The position numbers and the translations under genes are program-made. Under the pieces are notes generated by a model that saw only the letters and a program-made list of their open reading frames with translations, was not told the origin of the DNA and did not search any database. A stretch of 64,000 bases of DNA from Nocardiopsis gilva YIM 90087 (GTDB taxonomy: Bacteria > Actinomycetota > Actinomycetes > Streptosporangiales > Streptosporangiaceae): assembly GCF_002263495.1 (NCBI RefSeq), contig NZ_CP022753.1, forward strand, positions 2,418,001 to 2,482,000, in the 5' to 3' direction. Below are positions 25,338-34,155 of the stretch, piece after piece (position 1 is the stretch's first letter; each line of letters opens with the position of its first letter).

Positions 25338-25535
25338 CTAGAAGTCGCGTTCGTCCTGCTCGTCCCAGGCCTCGTTCCGCTCGTGGGCGATGTGCAGAGC
25401 GTTGGTGGCGGTCGCCTCATCCGGGTAGGGGCCGAGACGGTACTTGTTCGGGCATCCCGGTCCTCGCTCAGGCTTGCTGTGCTTGAGGCAGTACCACCAG
25501 TTCAGCTCGCCGCTGACGTTCTCCGGGTCGCTCAT
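25338..25535 (-). CDS. Small SPOR-like protein
   Basis: The 65-residue protein starts at 25535, with AGGAG about 8 nt upstream. Sequence WWYCLKHSKPERGPGCPN then KYRLGPYPDEATATNAL and AWDEQDERDF matches small actinobacterial proteins annotated as SPOR-domain-like and often found next to map. Two Cys (YCLKH and GCPN) could bind metal. It is convergent with the SIS-like gene and divergent from methionine aminopeptidase. Function unknown. Confidence 0.72.
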   Translation of the reverse strand: MSDPENVSGELNWWYCLKHSKPERGPGCPNKYRLGPYPDEATATNALHIAHERNEAWDEQDERDF

Positions 25536-25656
25536 GTGTTCACTCCTGGGGGATGATCCGTTCCCACTCCACAGTCCTCGCATCCGGATCCTTACCCCAG
25601 CACCGGCGGCGTGACGCGGATCGGGAAGTGGAGAGCAGGAACTACACTTCCCAACC

Positions 25657-26508
25657 ATGACGACTCCGCTGGTTCCCGGGCGTATCTCGCCGCCCCGTTC
25701 GGTCCCCTCTCGCATCGTGCGGCCGGAGTATGTCGGGAAGAAAAGTCCGGTCGAGGGGGTGCTGGGGGACTTCCAGACCCCCGAGACGATCGAGGCGATG
25801 CGGGTGGCCGGGCGCATCGCGGCACAGGCGCTGGAGGAGGTCGGCAAGCACGTCCAGCCGGGCGTGACCACCGACGAGCTCGACCGCATCGGCCACGAGT
25901 TCCTCATCGACCACGGCGCCTACCCCAGCACGCTGGGCTACAAGGGCTACCCCAAGTCGCTGTGCTCCTCGCTGAACGAGGTCATCTGCCACGGCATCCC
26001 CGATGACACCGTCATCTCCGACGGCGACATCGTCAACATCGACATCACCGCCTACATCAACGGCGTGCACGGGGACACCAACGTGACCTTCCTGGCGGGG
26101 GACGTCGACGAGGAGTCGCGGCTGCTGGTCGAGCGGACCCGCGAGGCCACGATGCGCGCCATCAAGGCGTGCCGCCCCGGACGCCAGATCAACGTCATCG
26201 GCCGCGTCATCGAGTCCTACGCCAAGCGTTTCGGCTACGGCGTGGTGCGCGACTTCACCGGACACGGCGTCGGTCCCGAGTTCCACTCCGGACTGGCCAT
26301 CCCGCACTACGACGACCCGCGCGCGACCACGGTCATGCAGCCGGGGATGACGTTCACCATCGAGCCGATGATCACCCTCGGCACCGTCGACTACGACGTG
26401 TGGGACGACGGCTGGACCGCCGTCACCGCCGACCGCAAGCGCACCGCCCAGTTCGAGCACACCCTCGTCATCACCGAGGACGGAGCGGAGATCCTCACCC
26501 TTTCGTAA
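25657..26508 (+). CDS. map: Type I methionine aminopeptidase
   Basis: The 283-residue enzyme removes N-terminal Met from nascent proteins in the cytosol. All five metal ligands are visible: the two Asp in [17 protein letters not shown], His in [11 protein letters not shown], Glu in FTIEPMI and Glu in [11 protein letters not shown]. The N-terminal ~40 residues ([20 protein letters not shown]) form the Pro-rich extension of actinobacterial MetAP1c forms. The -10-like TACACT at 25643-25648 lies 8 nt before the ATG and no Shine-Dalgarno site is present, so the gene may be leaderless. Confidence 0.95.
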   Translation: MTTPLVPGRISPPRSVPSRIVRPEYVGKKSPVEGVLGDFQTPETIEAMRVAGRIAAQALEEVGKHVQPGVTTDELDRIGHEFLIDHGAYPSTLGYKGYPKSLCSSLNEVICHGIPDDTVISDGDIVNIDITAYINGVHGDTNVTFLAGDVDEESRLLVERTREATMRAIKACRPGRQINVIGRVIESYAKRFGYGVVRDFTGHGVGPEFHSGLAIPHYDDPRATTVMQPGMTFTIEPMITLGTVDYDVWDDGWTAVTADRKRTAQFEHTLVITEDGAEILTLS

Positions 26509-26604
26509 CGCCATCGTCGCCGCGGGTCACGCCGCCGCACGCGTCGCGCCCGATCGCCGGGGAACGGGTGCGGCGGAGGTGCCCGAGGGAATAGGGTCGG
26601 GCCC

Positions 26605-27438
26605 GTGAGGATCCTCATCTCCGCCGATATGGAAGGCGCCACCGGGGTCACCTGGTCCGCGGACGTCGAACCGGGAACCGAGCAGTGGCAGCGCTGCCGG
26701 TCGATGTTCACCTCCGACGTCAACGGCGCCATCGCCGGGTTCTTCGCCGGAGGGGCCACCGAGGTCCTGGTGAACGAGGCCCACGCCACCATGCGCAACC
26801 TCCTGCTGGAGCGGCTCGACGAGCGGGCCGAGATGCTCACCGGACGGCACAAGGACCTCTCCATGGTCGAGGGTGTGCAGCGCGGCGACATCGACGGCGT
26901 GGCCTTCCTCGGATACCACTGCGGCGCCGGGGCGGAGGGCGTCCTCGCCCACACCTACCTGCCCAACTCCATCACCGGCGTATGGCTCAACGGCGAACCC
27001 GCCAGCGAAGGGCGCCTCAACTCCTACGTCGTGGCCGAGTACGGCGCCCCCGTCGTGCTGGTCACCGGCGACGACCGGGCCTGTGCCGATGCCGCGACGT
27101 ACGCTCCGCACGCCCGCACGGTCGCCGTCAAGGACTACGTCTCGCGCTACGCGGCCATCTGCCGCCCGCCGGCCCGCACGTCCGCCGCCATCGCCGCCGG
27201 AGCCGAGGCGGCCGTGGACCTCGCCGGCCGCGTCGACCCCGTCCGCCACGACCCGCTCACCCTGGAGGTCGAAGTCGACGCCGCGCACCTGGCCGGTGCC
27301 GCCGCGACCGTCCCCGGTGTCGAGCAGGTCGCCGAGCGGCGGGTCCGCACCACCTCGCCGGACGCCTACGAGATGATCCGCTGCTTCAAAGCCGTCTGCA
27401 CCCTCATCTCCAACGCCGTGGAGATGCCCTACGGGTGA
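26605..27438 (+). CDS. M55-family D-aminopeptidase (DppA-like)
   Basis: The 277-residue GTG-started protein carries the metal residues of zinc D-aminopeptidases: Asp and Glu in ISADMEGATG (residues 8 and 10), His in NEAHATMRN, His in LGYHCGAG and Glu in PASEGRLNSY. DppA enzymes cleave D-amino-acid-containing peptides such as D-Ala-D-Ala and take part in cell-wall peptide recycling. TAGGGT at 26592-26597, 7 nt before the start, suggests a leaderless promoter. Three further peptidase genes follow on the same strand, and the last overlaps its predecessor. Confidence 0.9.
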   Translation: MRILISADMEGATGVTWSADVEPGTEQWQRCRSMFTSDVNGAIAGFFAGGATEVLVNEAHATMRNLLLERLDERAEMLTGRHKDLSMVEGVQRGDIDGVAFLGYHCGAGAEGVLAHTYLPNSITGVWLNGEPASEGRLNSYVVAEYGAPVVLVTGDDRACADAATYAPHARTVAVKDYVSRYAAICRPPARTSAAIAAGAEAAVDLAGRVDPVRHDPLTLEVEVDAAHLAGAAATVPGVEQVAERRVRTTSPDAYEMIRCFKAVCTLISNAVEMPYG

Positions 27439-27529
27439 ACGCGGTGCGGCTACCGGTCCGGGGGGACCGGAGGGGACGCCGGAGCGGGTCCCGGCGGAGG
27501 ATAACGACCGGTCGACGAACGGGGGCACG

Positions 27530-28942
27530 ATGTTGCGGGACAGCGCGAGCGCCGACGGCGGGGGAGACACCGCGGCGCGGCCGACCGCCGAGGCGGCGGA
27601 CTGGACGGTCGTGGACGACGAGGTCGTCCGCTTCACCTCCGAACTGATCCGCCTCGACACCACCAACCGCGGCGGCGGCGACGGCCGGGAGCGGCCCGCC
27701 GCCGAGTACATCGCCGAGCGGCTCGGCGAGGCCGGGCTGGACCCGGTGATCCTGGAATCAGCCCCCGGCCGCGCCAACGTCGTCGTCCGGGTGAGCGGCT
27801 CGAACCCGGCGGCGCCCGGACTGCTCGTCCACGGCCACCTCGACGTCGTGCCCGCCGACCCCGCCCAGTGGACCGTGCACCCGTTCTCCGGCGAGGTGCG
27901 CGACGGCCTGGTGTGGGGCCGCGGCGCCATCGACATGAAGAACGCCGACGCCACGATGGTGGCGCTGGCGCGCTCGTGGGCGCGCACGGGCCGGCGGCCG
28001 CGGCGCGACCTCGTGTTCGCCTTCACCGCCGACGAGGAGGGCACCGGCGGCTACGGCGCCGAGTGGCTGGCGCGCGAGCACGCCGCGCTGTTCGAGGGCT
28101 GCACCGAGGGCATCAGCGAATCCGGCGCCTACACCTTCCACACCCACGCCGAGCGGGGCGCACCCGTGCGGCTGTACCCGATCGGGGCGGGCGAGCGGGG
28201 CAGCGCCTGGCTGACGCTCACCGCCACCGGCCGCGCCGGACACGGCGCCAAGCCCAACCACGACAACGCGGTGGGCGCGCTGGCGGCGGCGGTCGCGCGC
28301 ATCCAGGCCCACCAGTGGCCGGTGCGGCTCACCCCCGTCACCCGGGCCGCCATCACCGAGATCGCGGCGGCCGTCGGGATCAAGGTCGACCTGGACGCGC
28401 CGGACTTCGACCCCGAGCGCGACCTCGACACCCTGCTGGAGCGGCTGGGACCGGCGGCGAACCTGCTGCGCCCCACCGTCCGCAACAGCACCAATCCGAC
28501 CATGCTGGAGGCGGGCTACAAGGTCAACGTCATCCCCGAGACGGCGACGGCCGGCGTGGACGGCCGCGTCCTGCCCGGAGCCGAAGACGAGTTCCGGGCC
28601 ACCCTCGACCGGCTCACCGGCCCGCGCGTGGAGTGGGACTACCACCACCGCTCCGTTCCGCTGATGGCGCCGGTCGAGTCGCCCACGTACGCGGCGATGC
28701 GCTCCGCGCTCCTCGCCCACGACCCCGATGCACACGTGGTGCCCGTGTGCCTGTCGGGGGGTACCGACGCCAAGCAGTTCTCGGCGCTCGGTATCAGCGG
28801 CTACGGCTTCACCCCGTTGCGGCTCCCGCCCGAGCTGAACTACGCAGCGCTCTTCCACGGCGTGGACGAACGCGTACCCGTGGACGCACTGCGGTTCGGT
28901 GCGCGAGTCATGGACAGGTTTCTCACCACAGTCGAGTCATGA
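27530..28942 (+). CDS. M20-family metallopeptidase
   Basis: The 470-residue protein has the M20/ArgE/DapE/CPG2 pattern: the first metal His and Asp in HGHLDVVPADP, the bridging Asp in GRGAIDMKNADAT, the catalytic/ligand Glu pair in FTADEEGTGG, and a lid/dimerisation domain from about residue 205 (GAGERGSAWLTLTATGRAGH). The terminal ligand His lies in ALFHGVDERV. The N-terminus has ~28 non-conserved residues. Likely cytosolic; it would cleave an amide or dipeptide, substrate unknown. Confidence 0.9.
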   Translation: MLRDSASADGGGDTAARPTAEAADWTVVDDEVVRFTSELIRLDTTNRGGGDGRERPAAEYIAERLGEAGLDPVILESAPGRANVVVRVSGSNPAAPGLLVHGHLDVVPADPAQWTVHPFSGEVRDGLVWGRGAIDMKNADATMVALARSWARTGRRPRRDLVFAFTADEEGTGGYGAEWLAREHAALFEGCTEGISESGAYTFHTHAERGAPVRLYPIGAGERGSAWLTLTATGRAGHGAKPNHDNAVGALAAAVARIQAHQWPVRLTPVTRAAITEIAAAVGIKVDLDAPDFDPERDLDTLLERLGPAANLLRPTVRNSTNPTMLEAGYKVNVIPETATAGVDGRVLPGAEDEFRATLDRLTGPRVEWDYHHRSVPLMAPVESPTYAAMRSALLAHDPDAHVVPVCLSGGTDAKQFSALGISGYGFTPLRLPPELNYAALFHGVDERVPVDALRFGARVMDRFLTTVES

Positions 28943-28954
28943 AAGCAGGCACCG

Positions 28955-30979
28955 TTGTCCAAGCGCCCTCTCTCCTTCGGCACCTGGCCCTCGCCCATCA
29001 CCGCCACCGACGTCGCCCGCCACGAAGGCGCGCCCAACTGGCCGGTCGCGCTGGGGGAGGAGGTCTGGTGGGCCGAACCGCGGCCGAGTGAGTCCGGCCG
29101 CGTCGCCCTGTGCCGGACCCGGCTGGACGATCCCGGACGCGGCACCGAGACCGTGCTGCCCGCGCCGTGGAACGCGCGCAGCCGCGTGCACGAGTACGGC
29201 GGCCGCGCCTACGCGCTCCTCTCCGGAACCGCCGGTGCTGCGGTGGTGTTCAGCGAGTTCAGCGACCAGCGACTCTACGTTCTCGACCCCGGCGCGCGCG
29301 GCGCACCCGCCCCGCTCACCCCGCGGCCCGACACCCCCAGCGCCCTGCGCTACGTCGAGCCGGTGATCAGCCCGGAGGGCGACCACGTCCTGTGCATCCG
29401 CGAGGAGCACACCGACGACACCGAGGCGGGCGTGCGGCGCGCGATCGTCGCGGTCCCCCTCGACGGCTCCGCCGCGACCGACCCCGCCGCCATCTCTGTG
29501 GTCGCCGTCGACCACCACTTCCTGGCCTGCCCCCGGATCTCCTCGGACGGCCGCCACCTGTCCTGGATCGGCTGGGATCACCCGAACATGCCGTGGGACT
29601 CCACCCACCTCAGAGTCGCCGAGCTGAGAGACGGGCGCGCCACGGGGACCCGCACCGTGGCCGGCGGCACCGACGAGGCCGTGGTGCAGGCCGAATGGGC
29701 CGACGCCACCACCCTGTACTGCGTCACCGACCCCGACGGCTGGTGGACCCCGCACCGCATCACCCTGGACGTCGACGGCGCGCTCGCGGGCGGCCCCGAC
29801 AGCCTCGTGGGTGACCGCGCCGAGGAGTTCGGCGGCCCGCTGTGGCAGCTCGGCGCGTGCTGGATGGCGCCGGTGCCCGACGGCCGCATCGCCACGGTGC
29901 ACGGCACGTCCGCCACCCGCATCGGCCTGCTGCGCCCCGACACCGGTGAGCTCGCCGACGTGGACACGCCGCACACCGAATGGGCGGGCAAGCTCACCCT
30001 GGCCGGAGCCGACGGCGGCACGCTCATCGGGCTCGCCGCCGCGCCCGACCGCCCGGCGGCCCTGGTCGCGGTCGACCTGCGCGACGGCTCCTGGCGCGAG
30101 CTGGCCGGGGGCGCCGAGGCCGACGCCGCCCATGGCTCGACGGTCCCCTTCGCCGCCTACCTGCCCCGTCCCGAGGCGCGGGTGTTCACCGGCGTCCAGG
30201 GGCGCGAGGTGCACGCCAACCACTACCCGCCCCTCCACCCCGAGGCCACCGGCCCGGCGGGGGAGGCGGCGCCCTACGTCGTGTGGGTGCACGGCGGCCC
30301 CACCAGCCGCACGCCCATGGTCTACGACCAGGAGATCGCCTACTTCACCAGCCGCGGGATCGGCGTCGTCGAGGTCAACTACGGCGGCTCCACCGGGTTC
30401 GGCCGCGCCTACCGGGAGCGGCTGCGCGGCAGCTGGGGCGTGGTCGACGTCGAGGACAGCGTGTCCGTGGCGCAAGGGCTCGTCGCCGAGGGCCTGGCCG
30501 ACCCGGCGCGGCTGGCCATCCGCGGCGGCAGCGCGGGCGGCTTCACCAGCGCCGCCGCGCTCGCCTTCAGCGACGTCTTCCGCTGCGCCGCGATCCAGTA
30601 CCCCATCGTCGACCTGGCCGGGTGGCGCACCGGCGAGACCCACGACTTCGAGTCGCAGTACCCCGAGAGCATCGTCGGCCCCTGGCCGTCGGCCAAGGAC
30701 GTCTACGCGCGCAACTCGCCGGTGGACCACGCCGAGGACATCACGGCCCCGTTCGTGCTGCTGCAGGGGCTGGAGGACGAGATCTGCCCGCCGGTGCAGT
30801 GCGAGCGGTTCCTGTCGCGGATCCGCGGCGTCCCGCACGCCTACCTGACCTTCGAGGGCGAGCAGCACGGCTTCCGCCGCGAGGAGACCATCCGCACAGC
30901 GATCGAGGCCGAGCTGTCGCTGTACGCCCAGGTATTCGAGTTCGAGACCGACGTTCCCCGCGTGGAGCTGCGTCCATGA
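28955..30979 (+). CDS. S9-family prolyl oligopeptidase-like serine peptidase
   Basis: The 674-residue protein starts at TTG, 12 nt after the M20 stop. The N-terminal half is a beta-propeller with repeated WAEPR, SRVHEYGG and DHHFLACPRISSDGRHLSWI-type blades. The C-terminal half is the alpha/beta-hydrolase domain: YVVWVHGGPTSR, nucleophile Ser in IRGGSAGGFTSA, Asp in LQGLEDEICPP and His in EGEQHGFRRE. It hydrolyses short peptides. No signal peptide. It forms a run with M20 and S66 peptidases. Confidence 0.92.
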   Translation: MSKRPLSFGTWPSPITATDVARHEGAPNWPVALGEEVWWAEPRPSESGRVALCRTRLDDPGRGTETVLPAPWNARSRVHEYGGRAYALLSGTAGAAVVFSEFSDQRLYVLDPGARGAPAPLTPRPDTPSALRYVEPVISPEGDHVLCIREEHTDDTEAGVRRAIVAVPLDGSAATDPAAISVVAVDHHFLACPRISSDGRHLSWIGWDHPNMPWDSTHLRVAELRDGRATGTRTVAGGTDEAVVQAEWADATTLYCVTDPDGWWTPHRITLDVDGALAGGPDSLVGDRAEEFGGPLWQLGACWMAPVPDGRIATVHGTSATRIGLLRPDTGELADVDTPHTEWAGKLTLAGADGGTLIGLAAAPDRPAALVAVDLRDGSWRELAGGAEADAAHGSTVPFAAYLPRPEARVFTGVQGREVHANHYPPLHPEATGPAGEAAPYVVWVHGGPTSRTPMVYDQEIAYFTSRGIGVVEVNYGGSTGFGRAYRERLRGSWGVVDVEDSVSVAQGLVAEGLADPARLAIRGGSAGGFTSAAALAFSDVFRCAAIQYPIVDLAGWRTGETHDFESQYPESIVGPWPSAKDVYARNSPVDHAEDITAPFVLLQGLEDEICPPVQCERFLSRIRGVPHAYLTFEGEQHGFRREETIRTAIEAELSLYAQVFEFETDVPRVELRP

Positions 30980-31914
30980 CCCGAGCTGCCCGAACCACCC
31001 GGCCGCCGCGGCTGAGGCCCGGCGACCGGGTGTCGGTCGTCGCTCCGTGCAGTCCCGTCACGCCCGACCGGATCGACGCCGCGCTGGAGACGGTGCGCGG
31101 GTGGGGGCTGGAGGTCGTCTGCGGGCCCCACCTGCGGGACCGCCACCCCACCCTGCCCTACCTGGCCGGACGCGACGCCGACCGCGCCGCCGACTTCCAG
31201 GCGGCCTGGGCGGACCCGGACACCGCCGCGGTGCTGTGCGCCCGCGGCGGCGACGGCGCGCACCGGATGCTGGACCTGCTGGACTTCGACGCGCTGCGGC
31301 GCGGTCCGGCCAAGGTCCTCGTCGGGTTCAGCGACGTCACCGCCCTGCACGAGGCGTTCGCGCTGGAAGTGGGGGTGACCACCCTGCACGGCCCGGTCAT
31401 CGCGACCCAGTTCTTCGTGGACGACCAGGTGGCCCAGGAGGAGCTGCGGGCCACCCTGTTCGAGCCGGAGTCGCGGCTCAAACTCACCTCGCCCACGGCG
31501 GACACCCTCGTGGGCGGCACCGCGCACGGCGTCGTGATGGGCGGCAACCTGAGCCTGCTGTGCGACGGACTGGGCGCCCCCTACAGCCGGTCCTCGGCCG
31601 CGGGCTGCATCCTGCTCCTGGAGGACCTGCGCGAGCACGTCTCCCGGATCGACCGGATGCTGACCCAGCTGCTGCGGACCGGCTGGATGCGGGGGGTCGC
31701 GGGGGTGGTCCTGGGCTCCTGGGCGGAGTGCGAGCCCGGACCCGAGGCGATCCGCGAGCTGATGCTGGACCGGTTGACGCCCCTGGGCGTCCCGGTGGTC
31801 GGGGAGTTCGGGTTTGGTCACCTTCCCGGGCAGCTGACTGTGCCGCTGGGGGCCAGTGCCACGCTCGACGGCGACGCCCGCACGCTGACCCTCGACGAGC
31901 CCGCGCTCGCCTGA
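30976..31914 (+). CDS. S66-family LD-carboxypeptidase (LdcA/MccF-like)
   Basis: The ATG overlaps the S9 stop (ATGA), giving 312 residues. The triad of the S66 fold is visible: nucleophile Ser in VGFSDVTALHEAF, Glu in LLLEDLREHVSRID and His in FGHLPGQLTVP. LdcA enzymes cut the L,D-bond of murein tetrapeptides during recycling, whereas MccF relatives cleave other amides. With the M55 D-aminopeptidase upstream the most likely theme is cell-wall peptide turnover. Confidence 0.9.
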   Translation: MTRAARTTRPPRLRPGDRVSVVAPCSPVTPDRIDAALETVRGWGLEVVCGPHLRDRHPTLPYLAGRDADRAADFQAAWADPDTAAVLCARGGDGAHRMLDLLDFDALRRGPAKVLVGFSDVTALHEAFALEVGVTTLHGPVIATQFFVDDQVAQEELRATLFEPESRLKLTSPTADTLVGGTAHGVVMGGNLSLLCDGLGAPYSRSSAAGCILLLEDLREHVSRIDRMLTQLLRTGWMRGVAGVVLGSWAECEPGPEAIRELMLDRLTPLGVPVVGEFGFGHLPGQLTVPLGASATLDGDARTLTLDEPALA

Positions 31915-31955
31915 ACCGCGGGGGATCCGGGCAGGTCCGGGGGCGGCGCACTGGA

Positions 31956-31985
31956 CGATCGGCCGTGGTCCGCCACGGCCGATCG
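31956..31985 (+). terminator. Hairpin terminator after the peptidase operon
   Basis: CGATCGGCCGTGG and CCACGGCCGATCG form a perfect 13-bp stem with the 4-nt loop TCCG, 41 nt past the S66 stop. Confidence 0.8.
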
Positions 31986-32114
31986 CCTCACCTCAAGGAA
32001 CGGCTACCTACTTTCGGCCTATCCGGACTCTAACCATGTGGATGATGTGCGCTTAGGGTCGGCCACCCATACTCGGAGAGAGAACGGGAGAGATCGCGAG
32101 GCGAAGGGGAGAAG

Positions 32115-32483
32115 GTGGTCGACATGGTGACGGTCTCAACGCACCGGCACGGTGCATGGCAGTGCGTCGACGTGGCGGGCGCGACGGACAGCGCTCCCAC
32201 CGGGCCGCGGGGCCTTCTTCACCTCGTCCGGGGGGTGCTGGGCGCGATGTTCGCCGCCGAACTGGTGCTCCCCGAAGCCGACCCCCAGGAGGTCCGCACA
32301 CTGCTCATCGAGGCCGGGTACCTCGACGCGGCGTCCCTGCCGGGCGAACGACGCCCCGCGCTCATCGCGTTCCAGCTGGCCAATGACCTTCGGGCCGACG
32401 GACACGCGGACGGCCGCACGATCTCGGCCTTGGCCAGGGTGGCCCGAGAGCGACGGGAGCTGCGGGACATCGGTCTCGCCTGA
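32115..32483 (+). CDS. Hypothetical protein
   Basis: The 122-residue reading frame starts at GTG 32115 or ATG 32124; both have purine-rich ribosome-like sites (GGGGAGAAGG). The sequence is soluble with an Ala/Leu-rich helical core (GLLHLVRGVLGAMFAAELVL) and an acidic-basic C-terminus. One Cys (WQCVDVAG) near the N-terminus. I recognise no family. It sits alone between the peptidase operon and a convergent GntR regulator, with hairpins on both sides, so it is a single-gene unit. Confidence 0.6.
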   Translation: MVDMVTVSTHRHGAWQCVDVAGATDSAPTGPRGLLHLVRGVLGAMFAAELVLPEADPQEVRTLLIEAGYLDAASLPGERRPALIAFQLANDLRADGHADGRTISALARVARERRELRDIGLA

Positions 32484-32520
32484 TCCCGTCGCGGACACGG
32501 CCACAGGTACTGACGCGGGC

Positions 32521-32557
32521 GCGGGGGACTCCACCCCTCTCCTGTTCCGTCCCCCGC
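32521..32557. terminator. Bidirectional hairpin between convergent genes
   Basis: GCGGGGGAC and GTCCCCCGC pair over a 19-nt loop, between the hypothetical gene and the convergent GntR gene. It can serve both. Confidence 0.55.
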
Positions 32558-32608
32558 CCCCCTTCTCCGATCCCCTCCCAACCTCCATCGCACCGACTCC
32601 CGATCCGA

Positions 32609-33361
32609 CTATCCGAGAAACGCGCGCAGCAGTGCCGCCGTGCCGTCCAGGTGCTCGGCGACCGCCCGCCGCGCGGTGTCGGGCTCGCGGGCGCGGATCG
32701 CGTCCACGATCGCCCGGTGCTGGCGGCTGCTGTGCTCCAGGTTCCGCGCCAGAATCGGCATCGCGTTGAGCAGGTCGTTGATCCGCATGCGGGTGTCGGC
32801 CAGCGCCGAGGACAGCGACGGCGAGCCGGTCAGCTCGGCCAGCGTCAGGTGGAACACGGTGTCGCAGCGGCGGTAGTCGTCGGTCGAGGCGGCGTCCACC
32901 TCGGCCAGGCGCGTCAGCAGCAGCTCCTCCTGCTCCGCGGTGAGCCCGACCCCGGCCAGCCGGACCGCCGCGCCGACCTCCAGCGCCTCGCGGAAGACGA
33001 ACAGGTCGTCCAGGGAACCGTCCATGCGGGCGAGCAGCCGCTGGGCCTCCGCCTTGCTCGGCCGCGGCGGGACATAGGTGACGAACGTGCCGCCGAACCG
33101 GCCGCGCCGCGATTCGACGTACCCGGACTCCTGCAGCGCGCGGATCGCCTCGCGGAGGGTGATCCGGCTGACCCCCAAGCGGCCCGCGAGCTCGCGCTCC
33201 GGAGGAAACCGCTCGCCGCGCGCCACGACCCCGAGCTTGATCGCGGACAGCAGGCGCTCGACGGTCTCCTCGAACGCGTTACCGGCGCGCACCGTCCGGA
33301 AGACGGCGTCGGCCGCCGGTTCTCCGAACTCACCGGTGGACCTGGCCTCCGGCTCGGACAC
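32609..33361 (-). CDS. GntR-family (FadR/FCD) transcriptional regulator
   Basis: The start is uncertain: the frame is open to 33448, but the GTG at 33361 is preceded by GAGGTGA and gives 250 residues. The winged helix is RFPPERELAGRLGVSRITLREAIRA, with the wing SRRGRFGGTFV. The C-terminal FCD domain carries the metal ligands Asp/His of CDTVFHLTLAEL and His of HRAIVDAI and RAVAEHLDG. Such regulators sense carboxylic acids. It is divergent from the F420:NADP oxidoreductase gene; the regulated pathway is unknown. Confidence 0.87.
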   Translation of the reverse strand: MSEPEARSTGEFGEPAADAVFRTVRAGNAFEETVERLLSAIKLGVVARGERFPPERELAGRLGVSRITLREAIRALQESGYVESRRGRFGGTFVTYVPPRPSKAEAQRLLARMDGSLDDLFVFREALEVGAAVRLAGVGLTAEQEELLLTRLAEVDAASTDDYRRCDTVFHLTLAELTGSPSLSSALADTRMRINDLLNAMPILARNLEHSSRQHRAIVDAIRAREPDTARRAVAEHLDGTAALLRAFLG

Positions 33362-33468
33362 GCTCACCTCGATCCCCGCACTGTTCCTCGTCGCGGCTAT
33401 GGACGACACCACTCTATTGGGCGGTCCCGGCGCACCACCGCCACCCACGTGCGTGGAATGATCGACCC

Positions 33469-34155
33469 ATGGCAGAACAGAAGAACCCCCACGACCTCCC
33501 GGACGTCAGCGGCCTGTCGGTTGCGGTGCTGGGCGGCACCGGCGACCAGGGACGGGGCCTGGCCCGGCGCTTCGCGCTCGCCGGCCACGACGTCATCATC
33601 GGCTCCCGCAGCGCGGAGCGGGCACAGACCGCGGCCGAGGGCCTGGGTGCCGACCTCGGGGTGCGTGGGGCGGACAACTCCGCCGCGGCGGAGCAGGCCG
33701 ACATCGTCATCGTCGCCGTTCCGTGGGACGGCCACAAGGAGCTGCTGGAGGCGCTGGCCGACCAGCTGGCCGACAAGATCGTCGTCGACTGCGTGAACCC
33801 CCTCGGCTTCGACAAGAAGGGTCCCTACGCCCTGACCGTGGAGGAGGGCAGCGCCGCCCAGCAGGCCGAGGCCGTCCTCCCGCGCAGCCGCGTGGTGGGC
33901 GCGTTCCACCACGTCTCGGCCGTCACCCTGCTCGACCCTGAGGTCGACAAGATCGACCTCGACGTCCTCGTGCTCGGCGACGACCGCGAGGCCACCGACA
34001 CGGTCCGGGCCCTGGCGAGCCGTATCGCGGGCGTCCGCGGCATCTACGGCGGCCGCCTGCGCAACGCCCACCAGGTCGAGGCGTTCACGGCCAACCTCAT
34101 CGCCATCAACCGCCGCTACAAGGCCCACGCCGGGCTGCGCATCACGGACGTGTGA
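33469..34155 (+). CDS. npdG: NADPH-dependent F420 reductase (F420H2:NADP oxidoreductase)
   Basis: The 228-residue enzyme transfers hydride between F420 and NADP in the cytosol. The Rossmann loop LGGTGDQGRGLARRFA and the NADP 2'-phosphate-recognising GSRSAERAQ are those of Fno/NpdG. AVPWDGHKELLEAL, VVDCVNPLGF and GAFHHVSAVTLL form the F420 site region. AATGAT at 33457-33462, 6 nt before the ATG, may be a leaderless -10. Its stop overlaps the next start. It supplies or consumes F420H2 for enzymes such as the LLM protein at 35202. Confidence 0.92.
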   Translation: MAEQKNPHDLPDVSGLSVAVLGGTGDQGRGLARRFALAGHDVIIGSRSAERAQTAAEGLGADLGVRGADNSAAAEQADIVIVAVPWDGHKELLEALADQLADKIVVDCVNPLGFDKKGPYALTVEEGSAAQQAEAVLPRSRVVGAFHHVSAVTLLDPEVDKIDLDVLVLGDDREATDTVRALASRIAGVRGIYGGRLRNAHQVEAFTANLIAINRRYKAHAGLRITDV

